From assembly GCA_963711465.1 (NCBI GenBank), contig CAVQEG010000001.1, positions 434,001-498,000 of the forward strand: a stretch of 64,000 nt of DNA, written 5' to 3'. The notes beneath the pieces were generated by a model. The model saw only the letters and a program-made list of their open reading frames with translations. It was not told where the DNA came from and did not search any database. Positions 1-11,014 of the stretch are shown piece after piece. Both the position numbers and the translations under genes were made by a program. This DNA comes from CAVQEG01 sp963711465 (GTDB taxonomy: Bacteria; Bacteroidota; Ignavibacteria; OLB7). Position 1 is the stretch's first letter. Every line of letters starts with the position of its first letter.

Positions 1-1010
1 CCAAGGATTTCGCCTCCGACGCCGATGTGCGGTGGTGCCCCGGATGCGGCGACTACTCCATTCTCGCCCAGGTGCAGCGGACGCTGCCGGGAATCGATCG
101 CAAGCTCGAGGACTACGCGTTCATCGCGGGCATCGGGTGCTCCAGCCGGTTCCCCTATTACATGGGGTCGTACGGATTCCACGGAATCCACGGACGCGCT
201 CCGGCGATCGCCTCGGGACTGAAGATCATGCGCCCCGATCTGTCGGTCTGGATGGCCACCGGTGACGGCGACGGCCTGTCGATCGGTGGAAACCACCTGA
301 TGCACATCCTGCGGCGCAACATCGACGTCAACATCCTGCTGTTCAACAATCGGATCTACGGGCTGACCAAGGGTCAGTATTCGCCCACATCCGAGGAAGG
401 TAAGCGTACGAAGTCGACGCCGTTCGGATCGATCGACCATCCGATCAATCCCGTTCTCCTCGCGCTCGGCGCCGAGTCGTCGTTCGTCGCACGGACGATG
501 GATCGCGACCCGAAACACCAGCAGGAGATCTACAAGCGGGCCTACGATCACAAGGGCACGTCGTTCATCGAGATCTATCAGAACTGCAACATCTTCAACG
601 ACGGCGCCTTCTTCGCGCTGACCGACAAGGCGACCAAGCCCGACAACGTGGTGGTGCTCGAACACGGCAAGCCGCTGGTCTACGGCCAGAATCGCGAAAA
701 GGGCATCCGCGTCGACTGCGCGTCACCGGAGATCGTGTCGCTCGAGGATGGCAAGTACTCCGTCGACGACCTGATGGTCTACGACGAGACGAATCCCGAA
801 CTCGCCTACATGGTCGCCCGGTTCACCGATCATCCGGAGCTTCCGACGCCGGTCGGTGTCTTCCTGGCGATCGAGCGTCCCGTCTACGAGGATGCCGTTC
901 GGCACCAGATCGACTTCGTGACCGAGAAACTCGGTCCCGGCGACCTGCACGCGCTGCTCAACGAGGGCGACGTGTGGGAGGTGCATCCCGAGACGAACGG
1001 AACCGCCTGA
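1..1010 (+). CDS. korB: 2-oxoacid:ferredoxin oxidoreductase, beta subunit (5' end outside window)
   Basis: This is the thiamine-diphosphate-binding subunit of a 2-oxoacid (probably 2-oxoglutarate) ferredoxin oxidoreductase, which couples CoA-dependent oxidative decarboxylation to ferredoxin. The reading frame is open from base 3 (KDFASDADVRWCPGCGDYS), so the GTG at 27 is internal and the true start lies upstream. The WCPGCGD motif and the TPP-binding stretch ATGDGDGLSIGGNH followed by NNRIYGLTKGQYSPTS are typical of KorB. The family is about 330-350 residues, so only a short N-terminal piece is missing. The alpha subunit is normally directly upstream and would lie outside the window. A strong hairpin follows the stop. 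Family assignment is firm; the exact oxoacid substrate is inferred. Confidence 0.93.
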   Translation, partial: KDFASDADVRWCPGCGDYSILAQVQRTLPGIDRKLEDYAFIAGIGCSSRFPYYMGSYGFHGIHGRAPAIASGLKIMRPDLSVWMATGDGDGLSIGGNHLMHILRRNIDVNILLFNNRIYGLTKGQYSPTSEEGKRTKSTPFGSIDHPINPVLLALGAESSFVARTMDRDPKHQQEIYKRAYDHKGTSFIEIYQNCNIFNDGAFFALTDKATKPDNVVVLEHGKPLVYGQNREKGIRVDCASPEIVSLEDGKYSVDDLMVYDETNPELAYMVARFTDHPELPTPVGVFLAIERPVYEDAVRHQIDFVTEKLGPGDLHALLNEGDVWEVHPETNGTA

Positions 1011-1036
1011 GGCGCTTCGCATCGAACAGAATTGAA

Positions 1037-1074
1037 GCAGGGACCGCGAGCCATCGCGGTCCCTGCGCTGTTTC
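1037..1074. terminator. Hairpin terminator between convergent korB and sppA
   Basis: A perfect 12-bp stem (1037-1048 with 1055-1066, loop AGCCAT) lies 26 bp after the korB stop and is followed by GCTGTTTCG. It sits between two convergent genes and may serve both strands. The T tract is weak. Confidence 0.7.
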
Positions 1075-1092
1075 GTCCCGGACCGACGGCCC

Positions 1093-3531
1093 TCACTGCA
1101 GCGGAATTTCGCTCGGCAGCATCGGGATCGGCTGACCGTTGTGGTCGATCAGGAACTGGATCGACTGGCGGATCTGCTCCTGCTTGGTGCTGATGTCCGG
1201 AAGTCCGAACCGTAGCAGGGCGGGGTCGAAGAGTCCCGCTCCGGGGACCTCCTCGATGGTGACCTCCTCGTCCGGTTTCAGCCCGGCCCGTTCTCGCGCC
1301 AACGCGACTGCCAGATCGAGTCCACCGAGTCGGTCCACGAGCCCGTTGTTGACCGCGTCGGCTCCCATCCAGACGCGTCCCTGTGCCAGCGTCTGCACGC
1401 TGTCGACCGACAGGCCACGTCCCTGGGCGACCTTCTGCTTGAACGTCTGGTAACTGGCGAGAATCAGTTCCTTGTATCGCGCCAGTTCCTCCGGTGTCAG
1501 GTCGCGATGTGGCAGGCCGAGTCCGATGAACGGCAGACTGGGGCCGGACGTGAGGTCCGCGTGCCGGCCACGCTGGACGTAGTCGAATTTCGCACCCAGC
1601 GAATCGAACGCCCCGTCATTCCACAGCCAGGCGGAGATCACGCCGATCGAACCGGAGATCGTGGTTGGCGCTGCGAGAATCTGATCGCCGTACATCGAGA
1701 CCCAGTAGCCGCCCGAGGCGGCGACGGTTCCCTGTGAAATGATCACCGGCTTCCGCGCCGTCGCTTTGCGGATCGACTCGGCCACCAGGTCGGCGGCCAG
1801 TGCGTCACCACCCGGAGAGTCAACCCGCACGACAATTGCCTTGACCGATCCATCGCCTGCCAGCGCATCGATTTCGCCGGAGAGCGACCGCGCGTTCATG
1901 CCGCCGGTGAGACTCGTACCACCAAGTGCATACACGATCGCCACGCGCGGCGGCTCGCTCCAGCGATCGTCGTTCGGGCGCTGGAATCGTTGCAACGACC
2001 CGGTGCCGACCGTACTGAGCCCGCCTCGGTGCATCGATTCCGCTACGGCGCCGATATCATCCCACCGCGCCATCGTATCGGCGAGGCCGCGCTGTACCGC
2101 GTCCTCTGCACGCATGATCACCACCGAGTCGACGATCCGATCGAACTCGGCGTTCGACGCTATGCGACCCGAGGAGACGATGTCCTGACGCGCAGTGCGA
2201 TACATCACGTTGACCATCTCCTGACGCTGTTCGCGTTCACCCTCGGACATCGAATCACGAGCGAAGTTCTCGTATGCCGACTTGTAGCGGAACAGGCGGA
2301 TTTCGCGGAAGCCGATGCCGAGTTTGTCGAGCATCTCGCGGTAGTAGGTTCGTCCGCTGGCGTAGCCACGCAGCTCGAGATCGCCCAGTGGATCGATCAC
2401 GATCCGATCGGCGACCGAGATGAGCGCGTAGTCGTCGAGATCGGCGCGTTCGAAGAAGGCGATGACGTACTTGCCGGACCTTTTGAACTGCAGGAGTTTC
2501 TCCCGGATCTCCCACAGCATCTCACGGTCGATGGCCATGTCCGACGCGTTGATCGCGATACCCGCAATGAGCGGATCGTCTTTGGCGGCGTCGATCGCAT
2601 CGAGCGTCTCCTCGAGCGTCTGGCTGTTGTCGAACAGCGCGAATCGCTGGTAGGTCATCGAGCCGCCGAGGCTCACCGACAAACGCGCCGATCCGTTGCC
2701 CAGCGAGCGGAGGAACGTGCGATCGTAGCCACCCACGCGCAGCGAATACGAGGTGGCAGCCCGACTGTACCCGTCTCCGGCGTCGTGCAGTGCCGTGTTC
2801 GACTGCAGTCCGAGTCCCCCCAGACTGAGCGCGGCACCGAGTGAGATGCCGTGTACGCCGTCGAGATCCATGTAGCGTCCCGAGAGCCGGACGCCGTCGA
2901 TCGGTTCCACCACCGCACCGGCGCTCCACGTTCCGTCGAAGAGCCGATCGCGCTCGCGCAGTGAGTAATCGACGAAGAGGGTGACGAATGCGGTGCCGAA
3001 CGGCCGGATGCCGACGTCGAGAACGGCTTCCTTCGTGGTGCCGCCGAACGTGAACGCACCGGTGAGGCCGATCGATGCGTATCGGTTCGGTCGGCTGAGG
3101 AATCCGAGCAGCATGTTGCTCGGCCTGTCGAGAGAATCGTCGCCACCTCCGGACCATCCGTAGGAGATACCGAATCCGCCCGATCGATTGCCTGCGCCGA
3201 GACTCACACGGTACTCGGTCACCGGCACCGGAAGGGTCTTGTCATGGACCATACCGAACGAAAGACTGGGTACCGCGGCGAAGAGACCCCAGCGCTGAAA
3301 TGCATTCCACTGACCACCACCGTCGGTCCAGTCCAGCTGGAAATCGGGGCGGTCGAGCGTGGCGAGAAGTGCCGGATTGAGGAATCCGTCGAGTCCCCAC
3401 CGGTACGCGCCCGGTGAGGCGATCGTGAGATCCGATAAGGATCGATACGTGGGGAACTGAGGCTGCGCCACGGCGAGCGCCGGCAGGAGCAGCAGGAAGG
3501 CGACGCAGGTAGCGTGTCGAAGACGGTTCAT
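1093..3531 (-). CDS. sppA: Signal peptide peptidase SppA (protease IV type) with N-terminal beta-barrel-like domain
   Basis: This 812-residue protein starts at the ATG at 3531, which gives a clear signal peptide (MNRLRHATCVAFLLLLPALA, then VAQ); an upstream in-frame start would add 32 residues before it. The C-terminal ~510 residues are a double-domain protease IV. The general-base lysine lies in FRYKSAYENFARDSMS (about Lys417) and the nucleophile in TVAASGGYW (about Ser606), matching the Lys/Ser dyad of E. coli SppA. Residues about 20-300 have no counterpart in ordinary SppA: they are rich in Gly and aromatics with alternating hydrophobic strands, like an outer-membrane barrel. The protein may therefore be an outer-membrane or periplasmic peptidase instead of an inner-membrane one. 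The protease call is firm; the barrel reading is inference. Confidence 0.88.
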   Translation of the reverse strand: MNRLRHATCVAFLLLLPALAVAQPQFPTYRSLSDLTIASPGAYRWGLDGFLNPALLATLDRPDFQLDWTDGGGQWNAFQRWGLFAAVPSLSFGMVHDKTLPVPVTEYRVSLGAGNRSGGFGISYGWSGGGDDSLDRPSNMLLGFLSRPNRYASIGLTGAFTFGGTTKEAVLDVGIRPFGTAFVTLFVDYSLRERDRLFDGTWSAGAVVEPIDGVRLSGRYMDLDGVHGISLGAALSLGGLGLQSNTALHDAGDGYSRAATSYSLRVGGYDRTFLRSLGNGSARLSVSLGGSMTYQRFALFDNSQTLEETLDAIDAAKDDPLIAGIAINASDMAIDREMLWEIREKLLQFKRSGKYVIAFFERADLDDYALISVADRIVIDPLGDLELRGYASGRTYYREMLDKLGIGFREIRLFRYKSAYENFARDSMSEGEREQRQEMVNVMYRTARQDIVSSGRIASNAEFDRIVDSVVIMRAEDAVQRGLADTMARWDDIGAVAESMHRGGLSTVGTGSLQRFQRPNDDRWSEPPRVAIVYALGGTSLTGGMNARSLSGEIDALAGDGSVKAIVVRVDSPGGDALAADLVAESIRKATARKPVIISQGTVAASGGYWVSMYGDQILAAPTTISGSIGVISAWLWNDGAFDSLGAKFDYVQRGRHADLTSGPSLPFIGLGLPHRDLTPEELARYKELILASYQTFKQKVAQGRGLSVDSVQTLAQGRVWMGADAVNNGLVDRLGGLDLAVALARERAGLKPDEEVTIEEVPGAGLFDPALLRFGLPDISTKQEQIRQSIQFLIDHNGQPIPMLPSEIPLQ

Positions 3532-3705
3532 CGCGGGTACTCCAAATCTGCGTGTGTTCGTTGGCAGACCGACTGAACAAAGATATCGATCAGGCGCCCG
3601 ACGATTGCCGCAAACGACGTCGGGCAACGCAGGTGGCCGTACGGGCCGTGGCGCGTGGCCGGGCGTGTTTCAATTCCGGGAAGTTTCGCTGTCGTGAGTA
3701 CCGGG

Positions 3706-3735
3706 TTGCCAATTCTTTTGCCGGTGTTATATTTG
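3706..3735 (+). promoter_or_regulatory. Possible Bacteroidota-type promoter for the barrel-protein pair
   Basis: TTG at 3706-3708 is followed after 19 nt by TATATTTG (3728-3735), an exact match to the TAnnTTTG -7 element with a suitable -33 spacing known in Bacteroidetes. It would give a leader of about 200 nt before the gene at 3942. Nothing else recognisable was seen in the 410-base gap at 3532-3941. Confidence 0.4.
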
Positions 3736-3941
3736 CGCCCGTTCGACGTGGCCCGTCCACTGCCGGAGCCACCGAGGCCACGTCGCACCAATCCTCAGAA
3801 ACCCGCGCGACCTCGCCGGCAATTCGGACGGTACGTCCGAGCACCATTACATCCCGTTTCCCCTGCAGTCGATGTGACGGTGACAGGCACACTCATGAAT
3901 TCATCTCCCACCCGCATTCCTCACCAACAGGAGTCTGTCGA

Positions 3942-4644
3942 ATGATCAGATCCCTCAGCATTGTCCTCGTGCTCCTGATAGCATCCGTCTCGTCGATGGT
4001 TGCGCAGGAACACGAGGTCGTGACCGCAAATGGTTCGAAATCGTTCAATTTCACATTGAACGGATTCGGCGATTTCGGACCGGGCGGTTCGTTCATCGGA
4101 GCGACGCCGCTTGGAAATTCCGAATTGGACAGTCTGCTCAATACTGCGGCAGAGCTGTTTGGAACGGAATTTCTCCGTCCCGTCTACGGTTTCGGCATGA
4201 CGTTTTTCGTCGCGGATAACTTCGGGCTCCGGCTGGGCCTCGGAGCGAACGCTGATATTGCGGAACCGACGGCTGAACGATACCACGACGTACACCGATG
4301 CCTCCTTGGCGCTTGGATTTTCACCGGCGCTGGAGATTCACGTCATTGAAACGGGACCCGTCTCGTTCTATACCGGCGTTAATGGTTCGTTCGTAATCGC
4401 AACGCAATGGACGGGGTACGGCGATGACCGCCGTACCGATGTGCAGAAAGGATTCTCGGCCGGCGCGCTGATAGGTGCCGACGTGTTCATTCTCGACAAT
4501 CTCAGTCTGGGAGTCGAGAGCGAATTCGGAATCGAGAGTCGCTCGACAACGTCGTCCATTGGTGACGAGAAATCAACCGGACCATCCACGTTCACGATTG
4601 GTTTCCGCCTTCCGGTTCGCCTCAGTGTCGGACTTCACATTTGA
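3942..4644 (+). CDS. Outer-membrane beta-barrel protein, interrupted by a +1 frameshift
   Basis: The ATG at 3942 has a CAGGAG site 8 bases upstream and opens a signal peptide (MIRSLSIVLVLLIASVSS, cleaved near MVAQ). The product continues to about 4258-4290 in one frame (GFGMTFFVADNFGLRLGLG), after which the homologous reading resumes one base later and runs to 4644 (YTDASLALGFSPALE ... RLPVRLSVGLHI). The order of segments is the same as in the intact paralogue at 4695-5408: FTLNGFGDFG against FSINGFGNFG, GPVSFYTGVNGS against GPVTVYTGAEIQ. One surplus base, or loss of two, between 4258 and 4290 explains the break. The protein looks like a small porin-like or OmpA-barrel-like protein of about 234 residues; its role is unknown. 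Whether it is a pseudogene or a consensus error cannot be decided here. Confidence 0.75.
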
Positions 4645-4694
4645 ATTTCCCGAATCCAACAAAAATAACCCCGTCAACCACAGCGGAGTATCCC

Positions 4695-5408
4695 ATGACC
4701 ATGAGAACGCTACTCTCGGCTCTCTTCATTTGCCTGATCGCTGGCAGTGCCGTGCAGGCACAGAACACAACACCGCGGACGTCCACGGGCGACATGGCAC
4801 TGAATTTTTCGATCAACGGATTCGGAAATTTCGGTGTTACCGGTCCGCTCGTAGCCGTCGTGCCGTGGGGCGGCGACACAACGCTGCAGCAGCTTGCTTC
4901 AATGCTCGGAACGCAGCTCGTGCAGCCGATATTCGGTGTCGGTGGCACCATGTTCGTCAGTGACAACATGGCAGTGCGATTTGGGATCGGCTTCAACACG
5001 TCGACGACGTCGACGAAGCGGTCGCAGACCTCGGACACCTCCGATACGGAGACACGTTCGTCGTTTGCAATTGCGCCGGCGTTTCTCTACCACTTTGCCA
5101 CTGCCGGCCCGGTAACGGTATATACGGGTGCGGAAATCCAGTTCGGTACGGCGTCGACAACCTCCGGGTTTACCAATGCGACGGACTCCATGATTACGGG
5201 CAAATCCCAGACGGGATTTGGCGCCGGCGTGATTATCGGCGCCCAGTTCTTCCCATGGAGCAATATCTCACTGGGTGCGGAATCGCAGTTCGGTGTGACA
5301 CTCGCGTCCCAGTCAGAGGACACGGGGCCGACAACGAATGATCTGCCGTCGACCACGACGATCGGATTCACGCTCCCGTTCAGCGTACGACTCGGGATTT
5401 ATTTCTAG
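4695..5408 (+). CDS. Outer-membrane beta-barrel family protein
   Basis: A 237-residue protein starting at the ATG at 4695 (GGAG about 7 bases upstream; a second ATG at 4701 is possible). It opens with a signal peptide (MTMRTLLSALFICLIAGSAV, then QAQ). The mature part alternates Gly/aromatic-rich strands with Ser/Thr-rich turns and ends in PFSVRLGIYF, a terminal aromatic residue typical of outer-membrane barrels. It is an intact tandem paralogue of the frameshifted gene just upstream, separated by 50 bases, and is probably cotranscribed with it. A strong terminator follows. Only the barrel fold and secretion are supported by the sequence; no specific function is recognised. Confidence 0.8.
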   Translation: MTMRTLLSALFICLIAGSAVQAQNTTPRTSTGDMALNFSINGFGNFGVTGPLVAVVPWGGDTTLQQLASMLGTQLVQPIFGVGGTMFVSDNMAVRFGIGFNTSTTSTKRSQTSDTSDTETRSSFAIAPAFLYHFATAGPVTVYTGAEIQFGTASTTSGFTNATDSMITGKSQTGFGAGVIIGAQFFPWSNISLGAESQFGVTLASQSEDTGPTTNDLPSTTTIGFTLPFSVRLGIYF

Positions 5409-5445
5409 TTCACCGAGGAGCCCCTCCCGGTGGCATTGCAGTAAT

Positions 5446-5487
5446 CACAGGCGGCGTCCCGAGCACGGGGCGTCGCCTGTGTGTTTG
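5446..5487 (+). terminator. Rho-independent terminator after the barrel pair
   Basis: A 16-bp stem with two G-T pairs (5446-5461 with 5466-5481, loop AGCA) is followed by TGTTTGC. It lies 37 bases after the stop at 5408. The rest of the gap to 5678 shows no gene. Confidence 0.75.
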
Positions 5488-5678
5488 CAGACCGTTCAAA
5501 TGCTACCGTCTGCTGCGTTGCCCTCCTCTCAAGTCGCTGCGGCGAACGGACGGCCGCCGGATGCGTGACAAACGTCATGGTTTCCGCCACGGAGGGCCAC
5601 TACGTTCGGGTTGGAGCGGGGAATCGTGCGACGTCGAAGAGTGGAGGAGATTCAGGTTCAACGCTGAGAGGAATCGCC

Positions 5679-6533
5679 ATGAAAGTCATCATCGCCTATG
5701 ACGGCTCCGTCGGTGCCGATCACGCGGTTCGCGAACTCAATCGGGCGGGTCTGCCGATTCACGTCGAAGCGCTCGTGGTAAGCGTCGCTGAACCCTGGCC
5801 CGACGCTGCGGTGATCCATGACGAAAAGGGAACGCTGCAGACGCCGTTGTGGAACCAACGGGACGCTACCGCACTCGCCGGTGAGGCGGCGGCTATGCTC
5901 CGGGAGCAGTTCCCGGGATGGCAAGTTGCTACGGCAGGTTTTGAAGGGGGAGTGACACGATCGATCGTCCGTCGGTCGGAGGAATGGGGTGCGGACCTGG
6001 TCGTCGTCGGTCCGCATGGGCGTGGTCGGCCGACGCACGACTGCTTTGGGAGCATTTCACAGCAGGTGGTGACCGGGGCGCATTGCTCGGTTCGGATTGC
6101 CCGATACAATCCGGAGAATCTCGACGAACCGGTGCGCCTCGTCATCGCGACCGACGGGTCGGCCGATGCCGGAGTCGCTGTTGATTCGGTCCTGCACCGC
6201 GAGTGGCCGGAGCATACGACGCTAATGGTGGTCAGCGGTACGGTGGGCGACGACAATCCCGATGCGGCTGCTGAAGCATACGACCGGTATTCGACGCTCC
6301 ATGAGCAGATCGAACGCCGTGCGCGAGCCGCAGGACTCGGATTCCACTCGGTCATCGAGCAGAGCGACCCGAAGCAGCTGATCCTCGATGCGGCCGAAGA
6401 ATACCGTGCCGACTGCATTTTCGTCGGATGCCGCGGGTTGACCCGATTCGAGCGAACGCTCGTCGGAAGCGTCTCGGCCTCGGTGGCTGCCCGCGGGCGA
6501 TGCTCGGTCGAAGTGGCCCGCCGCCGGCGTTAG
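5679..6533 (+). CDS. Universal stress protein, tandem UspA domains
   Basis: The 284-residue protein starts at the ATG at 5679 (GAGAGGA just upstream; the open frame extends further but has no support). It carries two UspA domains, about residues 1-145 and 148-284. Each starts with a short beta strand (MKVIIAYDGS and RLVIATDGS) and ends with a nucleotide-binding Gly motif: VVGPHGRGRPTHDCFGS in the first and FVGCRGLTRFERTLVGS in the second. The second matches the G-2x-G-9x-G(S) ATP-binding pattern well. Such tandem proteins are cytoplasmic and act in stress or redox survival. It stands alone between a terminator and the convergent thiC gene. Confidence 0.9.
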   Translation: MKVIIAYDGSVGADHAVRELNRAGLPIHVEALVVSVAEPWPDAAVIHDEKGTLQTPLWNQRDATALAGEAAAMLREQFPGWQVATAGFEGGVTRSIVRRSEEWGADLVVVGPHGRGRPTHDCFGSISQQVVTGAHCSVRIARYNPENLDEPVRLVIATDGSADAGVAVDSVLHREWPEHTTLMVVSGTVGDDNPDAAAEAYDRYSTLHEQIERRARAAGLGFHSVIEQSDPKQLILDAAEEYRADCIFVGCRGLTRFERTLVGSVSASVAARGRCSVEVARRRR

Positions 6534-6575
6534 CGCCGCGTCCATCGGGCGAGACCTCCGGCAGTGGGGTCGGAC

Positions 6576-8459
<1,884 letters not shown>

Positions 8460-8634
8460 GGCGGTAATGTGGGCTTCGGTGCAACAGGTTGGCGCGCATC
8501 CCGCGCGATCCACCGCAGGTGCGCAGCGGTCGAATCCACCGGCAGGCAGGGCCGGGCAGAGGTCCGGGCGCGTCGATGCGAACCGTCAAGATGTGGCGAA
8601 TCGGCGGAACGACCAACGGAACGCGAGCACGTCG

Positions 8635-8649
8635 GCGTTCTAAGAACGC
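8635..8649. repeat. Short perfect inverted repeat upstream of thiC
   Basis: GCGTTCT-A-AGAACGC, 7 bp per arm with one central base, ends at the stop codon of the upstream ankyrin gene and lies about 175 bases before thiC. It could be a regulator site or a minimal hairpin; nothing identifies the binder. Confidence 0.35.
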
Positions 8650-9770
8650 TACTCGCGTCGCGACTGCGGGCTCGCCGGTTGAATCGAGACGCGATCGGAA
8701 TGTTCGAGGAGGATCTGCAACACCGTGGCCCGAGCGTCGGGGCCGCTCGACGCCAGCGTGCGCGCAAGCTCCAGGGGTGTGCGACCGTGGCCGTCGGTGA
8801 CCGACGGATCGACACCGGCCAGCAGGAGCGCCGTGAGCGCAGCCGGCTGTGCGTCCGCGACAGCATGGTGCAGCGGCGTCATTCCCGAGGAGTCGCGCTG
8901 ATTGAGATCGCGCAGGTGAGCGATCATCGCCTGGAGAAGATGCGCGTCACCAAGAGCGATCGATCGCGCCACCGGAGTCGTGCCGTCCGCGTCGGCCGCC
9001 ATCGGATCGGCGCCGTGCTCCAGCAGGAGACTCGCCATCGCGACATCGTCGTTCGCCGTTGCGATCGACAGGGCCGTGCGACCGAGTGAATCCCGTCCCG
9101 TCGGGGTGAATCCATTCTCAAGCAGAACGGCCGCCAGTCGCCGCCGTCCGGATTCCACCAGTCGCTGCAGCACCGACCCCCGTGTTGCCGGGGCGAATTC
9201 CACTCCGCGCCGAAGCAGCTCCGACAGAACGCGGTCCTGCCCGACCGACACGGCCAGATCGAGCGGCGTCCATCCGCGCCGGTCGGTAACCTCCGGGTGC
9301 GCGCCCGCGTCGAGGAGCGCGTCCACGAGGGGAACGCTCCCGGAGATGACCGCGTAGTGCAGCGGAGTGAATCCTTCCGTGTTGGCGTGGTCGTCGACGT
9401 TCGCGCCATTGTCGATCAGCACCTGAGCAATCCGTACGCGCCCCGTCATGGCTGCAACGTGCAGCGGTGAAAGCCGATCGATTGCCGTGTAGAGGTCGAC
9501 TCTGGCGCCGTGCTCGAGGAGGAAGCGGACCATCGTGGTGTCGCCGGCCGTGATGGCGTAGTGCAGCGGTGCGATTCCTTCGCTGTCGATGGCATTGATC
9601 GCCGCTTCGTCGTGACGCAGCTGTCGCCCCAGTGAGGCGGTGTCGCCGGATCGTACCGCTTCGTGAACGTCGCCGGCACGGGCCGGTATGGCTGTCGCGA
9701 TCATGCCCAGCAGCGCGGGTGCGAGCAGACTGGCGATTCGATTGCGGAGAGGTCGGCTTGCAGAGAGCAT
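8649..9770 (-). CDS. Exported ankyrin-repeat protein (373 residues)
   Basis: The protein begins with a basic and hydrophobic N terminus (MLSASRPLRNRIASLLAPAL ... AIPARA) that looks like a Sec signal peptide, followed by a run of about nine or ten ankyrin repeats of ~33 residues. Recognisable repeats include GIAPLHYAITAGDTTMVRFLL, RLSPLHVAAMTGRVRIAQVL, GFTPLHYAVISGSVPLVDAL (quoted in part) and GRTPLELARTLA at the end. No catalytic domain is visible. Ankyrin repeats mediate protein-protein contacts, and export suggests a periplasmic or surface role; the partner is unknown. It is transcribed away from the SDR gene at 9964 and towards thiC. A second, larger exported ankyrin protein is encoded 2 kb away. 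Confidence 0.88.
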   Translation of the reverse strand: MLSASRPLRNRIASLLAPALLGMIATAIPARAGDVHEAVRSGDTASLGRQLRHDEAAINAIDSEGIAPLHYAITAGDTTMVRFLLEHGARVDLYTAIDRLSPLHVAAMTGRVRIAQVLIDNGANVDDHANTEGFTPLHYAVISGSVPLVDALLDAGAHPEVTDRRGWTPLDLAVSVGQDRVLSELLRRGVEFAPATRGSVLQRLVESGRRRLAAVLLENGFTPTGRDSLGRTALSIATANDDVAMASLLLEHGADPMAADADGTTPVARSIALGDAHLLQAMIAHLRDLNQRDSSGMTPLHHAVADAQPAALTALLLAGVDPSVTDGHGRTPLELARTLASSGPDARATVLQILLEHSDRVSIQPASPQSRRE

Positions 9771-9963
9771 CGAGTCGGGAAGACAACGTGAGAAGTCCGT
9801 CGAAGAAATATCCGCTCAGCGGGTATCCGGTAGCGGGGCGCACCCCGGAATACTGGACGCCACAGTATACGAGACGTTGAAACCCGCGTCGGACGCGGGC
9901 GTGTAATTGGTCGTAATCGTTGCCATTCCCACACCCCATTCAAGTCGCTCGCGCGACGACGCC

Positions 9964-10956
9964 ATGCACATCCTGATCCTCGGCGGTACCGTGTTCTACG
10001 GTCGCCACCTCACCGAAACCGCCCTGCGGCGGGGCCACCACGTCACGCTGTTCAACCGTGGAATCCACGGGCCGGAACTCTTCCCCGAAGCGAACCACGT
10101 TCGCGGAGATCGAGACGGAGGAATCCAGGCGCTGCGCGGAATTTCGTTTGACGCCGTGGTCGACACCTCAGGACAGATTCCGCGCACGGTCGGCGATTCG
10201 GCGGCGCTGCTGAAGGATGCCGTCGGGCACTACACGTTCATTTCGTCACTGTCGGTATACAGTGACGTCTCGCAGCGGGGAGTCGACGAGAGCGGTCGCG
10301 TCGATCGGCTGGAGAATCCGGAAGAGGAGCGTCTGACGAACGAGACGTACGGTCCGATGAAGGTCGCCTGTGAGGATCGGGTGCGAGAGACGTTCGACAC
10401 GCGTGCATTGATACTTCGTCCGGGACTGATCGTCGGACCGTACGACTGGACTGACCGATTCACGTACTGGCCGGCACGCGTTGCGCGCGGAGGTGCGATG
10501 CTCGCACCTCAGTCTCCGGAGATCCCGGTGCAGTTCATCGACGCGCGCGACCTCTCTGAATGGACCCTCGACGCGGTCGAGAGGTCACTCTCGGGAACGT
10601 TCAACGCAACCGGACCGGAGTCGCCCGCTACACTGGGTGACGTGCTCGAGGCTGCCATTGGAGTCACCGGCAGCGACGCGGTTCCCGTCTGGGTAGATGC
10701 AGAGTTCCTTCGTGAACACGAGGTTCTGCCGTGGATGCAGATGCCGCTCTGGGTGGGCGATGGGGAAGAGGAGAAGGGATTCAGTCACATCGACTGCCGT
10801 CGAGCGATAGCCGAAGGTCTGCGGTTTCGACCGCTGGAGGAAACCATCGTCGACACGCTGCGGTGGTTCGGCACCCAGGGATCGCGTCGGCTGAGGGCCG
10901 GACTCGAACCCGATCGTGAGCAGGCGCTGCTGGAGGCGTGGCGATCGCGGGATTGA
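9964..10956 (+). CDS. NAD-dependent epimerase/dehydratase, extended SDR family
   Basis: The 330-residue protein starts at the ATG at 9964; upstream GTG/TTG starts in the open frame lack support. The N terminus MHILILGGTVFYGRHLTE is a Rossmann nucleotide-binding motif (GGTxFxG), and TYGPMKVACE supplies the YxxxK catalytic pair of the short-chain dehydrogenase superfamily. The layout resembles the atypical extended SDRs annotated as NAD-dependent epimerase or CSP41-like proteins. The substrate, probably a nucleotide sugar or similar small molecule, cannot be read from the sequence. The gene is isolated: divergent from one ankyrin gene and convergent with another. Confidence 0.82.
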   Translation: MHILILGGTVFYGRHLTETALRRGHHVTLFNRGIHGPELFPEANHVRGDRDGGIQALRGISFDAVVDTSGQIPRTVGDSAALLKDAVGHYTFISSLSVYSDVSQRGVDESGRVDRLENPEEERLTNETYGPMKVACEDRVRETFDTRALILRPGLIVGPYDWTDRFTYWPARVARGGAMLAPQSPEIPVQFIDARDLSEWTLDAVERSLSGTFNATGPESPATLGDVLEAAIGVTGSDAVPVWVDAEFLREHEVLPWMQMPLWVGDGEEEKGFSHIDCRRAIAEGLRFRPLEETIVDTLRWFGTQGSRRLRAGLEPDREQALLEAWRSRD

Positions 10957-11014
10957 GCCTGGATGTTCCCCTCCACCGTATGCCTCGGGTCGAACCGAAC
11001 ACCACCGGACGCGA

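Noticed and set aside
25..222. ATG-initiated short frame at the window start
   Set aside because: It overlaps korB in another frame; the korB frame has clear family motifs through the whole stretch.
8460..8648. TPP riboswitch before thiC
   Set aside because: Some ACCTG and GGATG-like words occur on the minus strand, but no CTGAGA core or paired P2-P5 layout was found.
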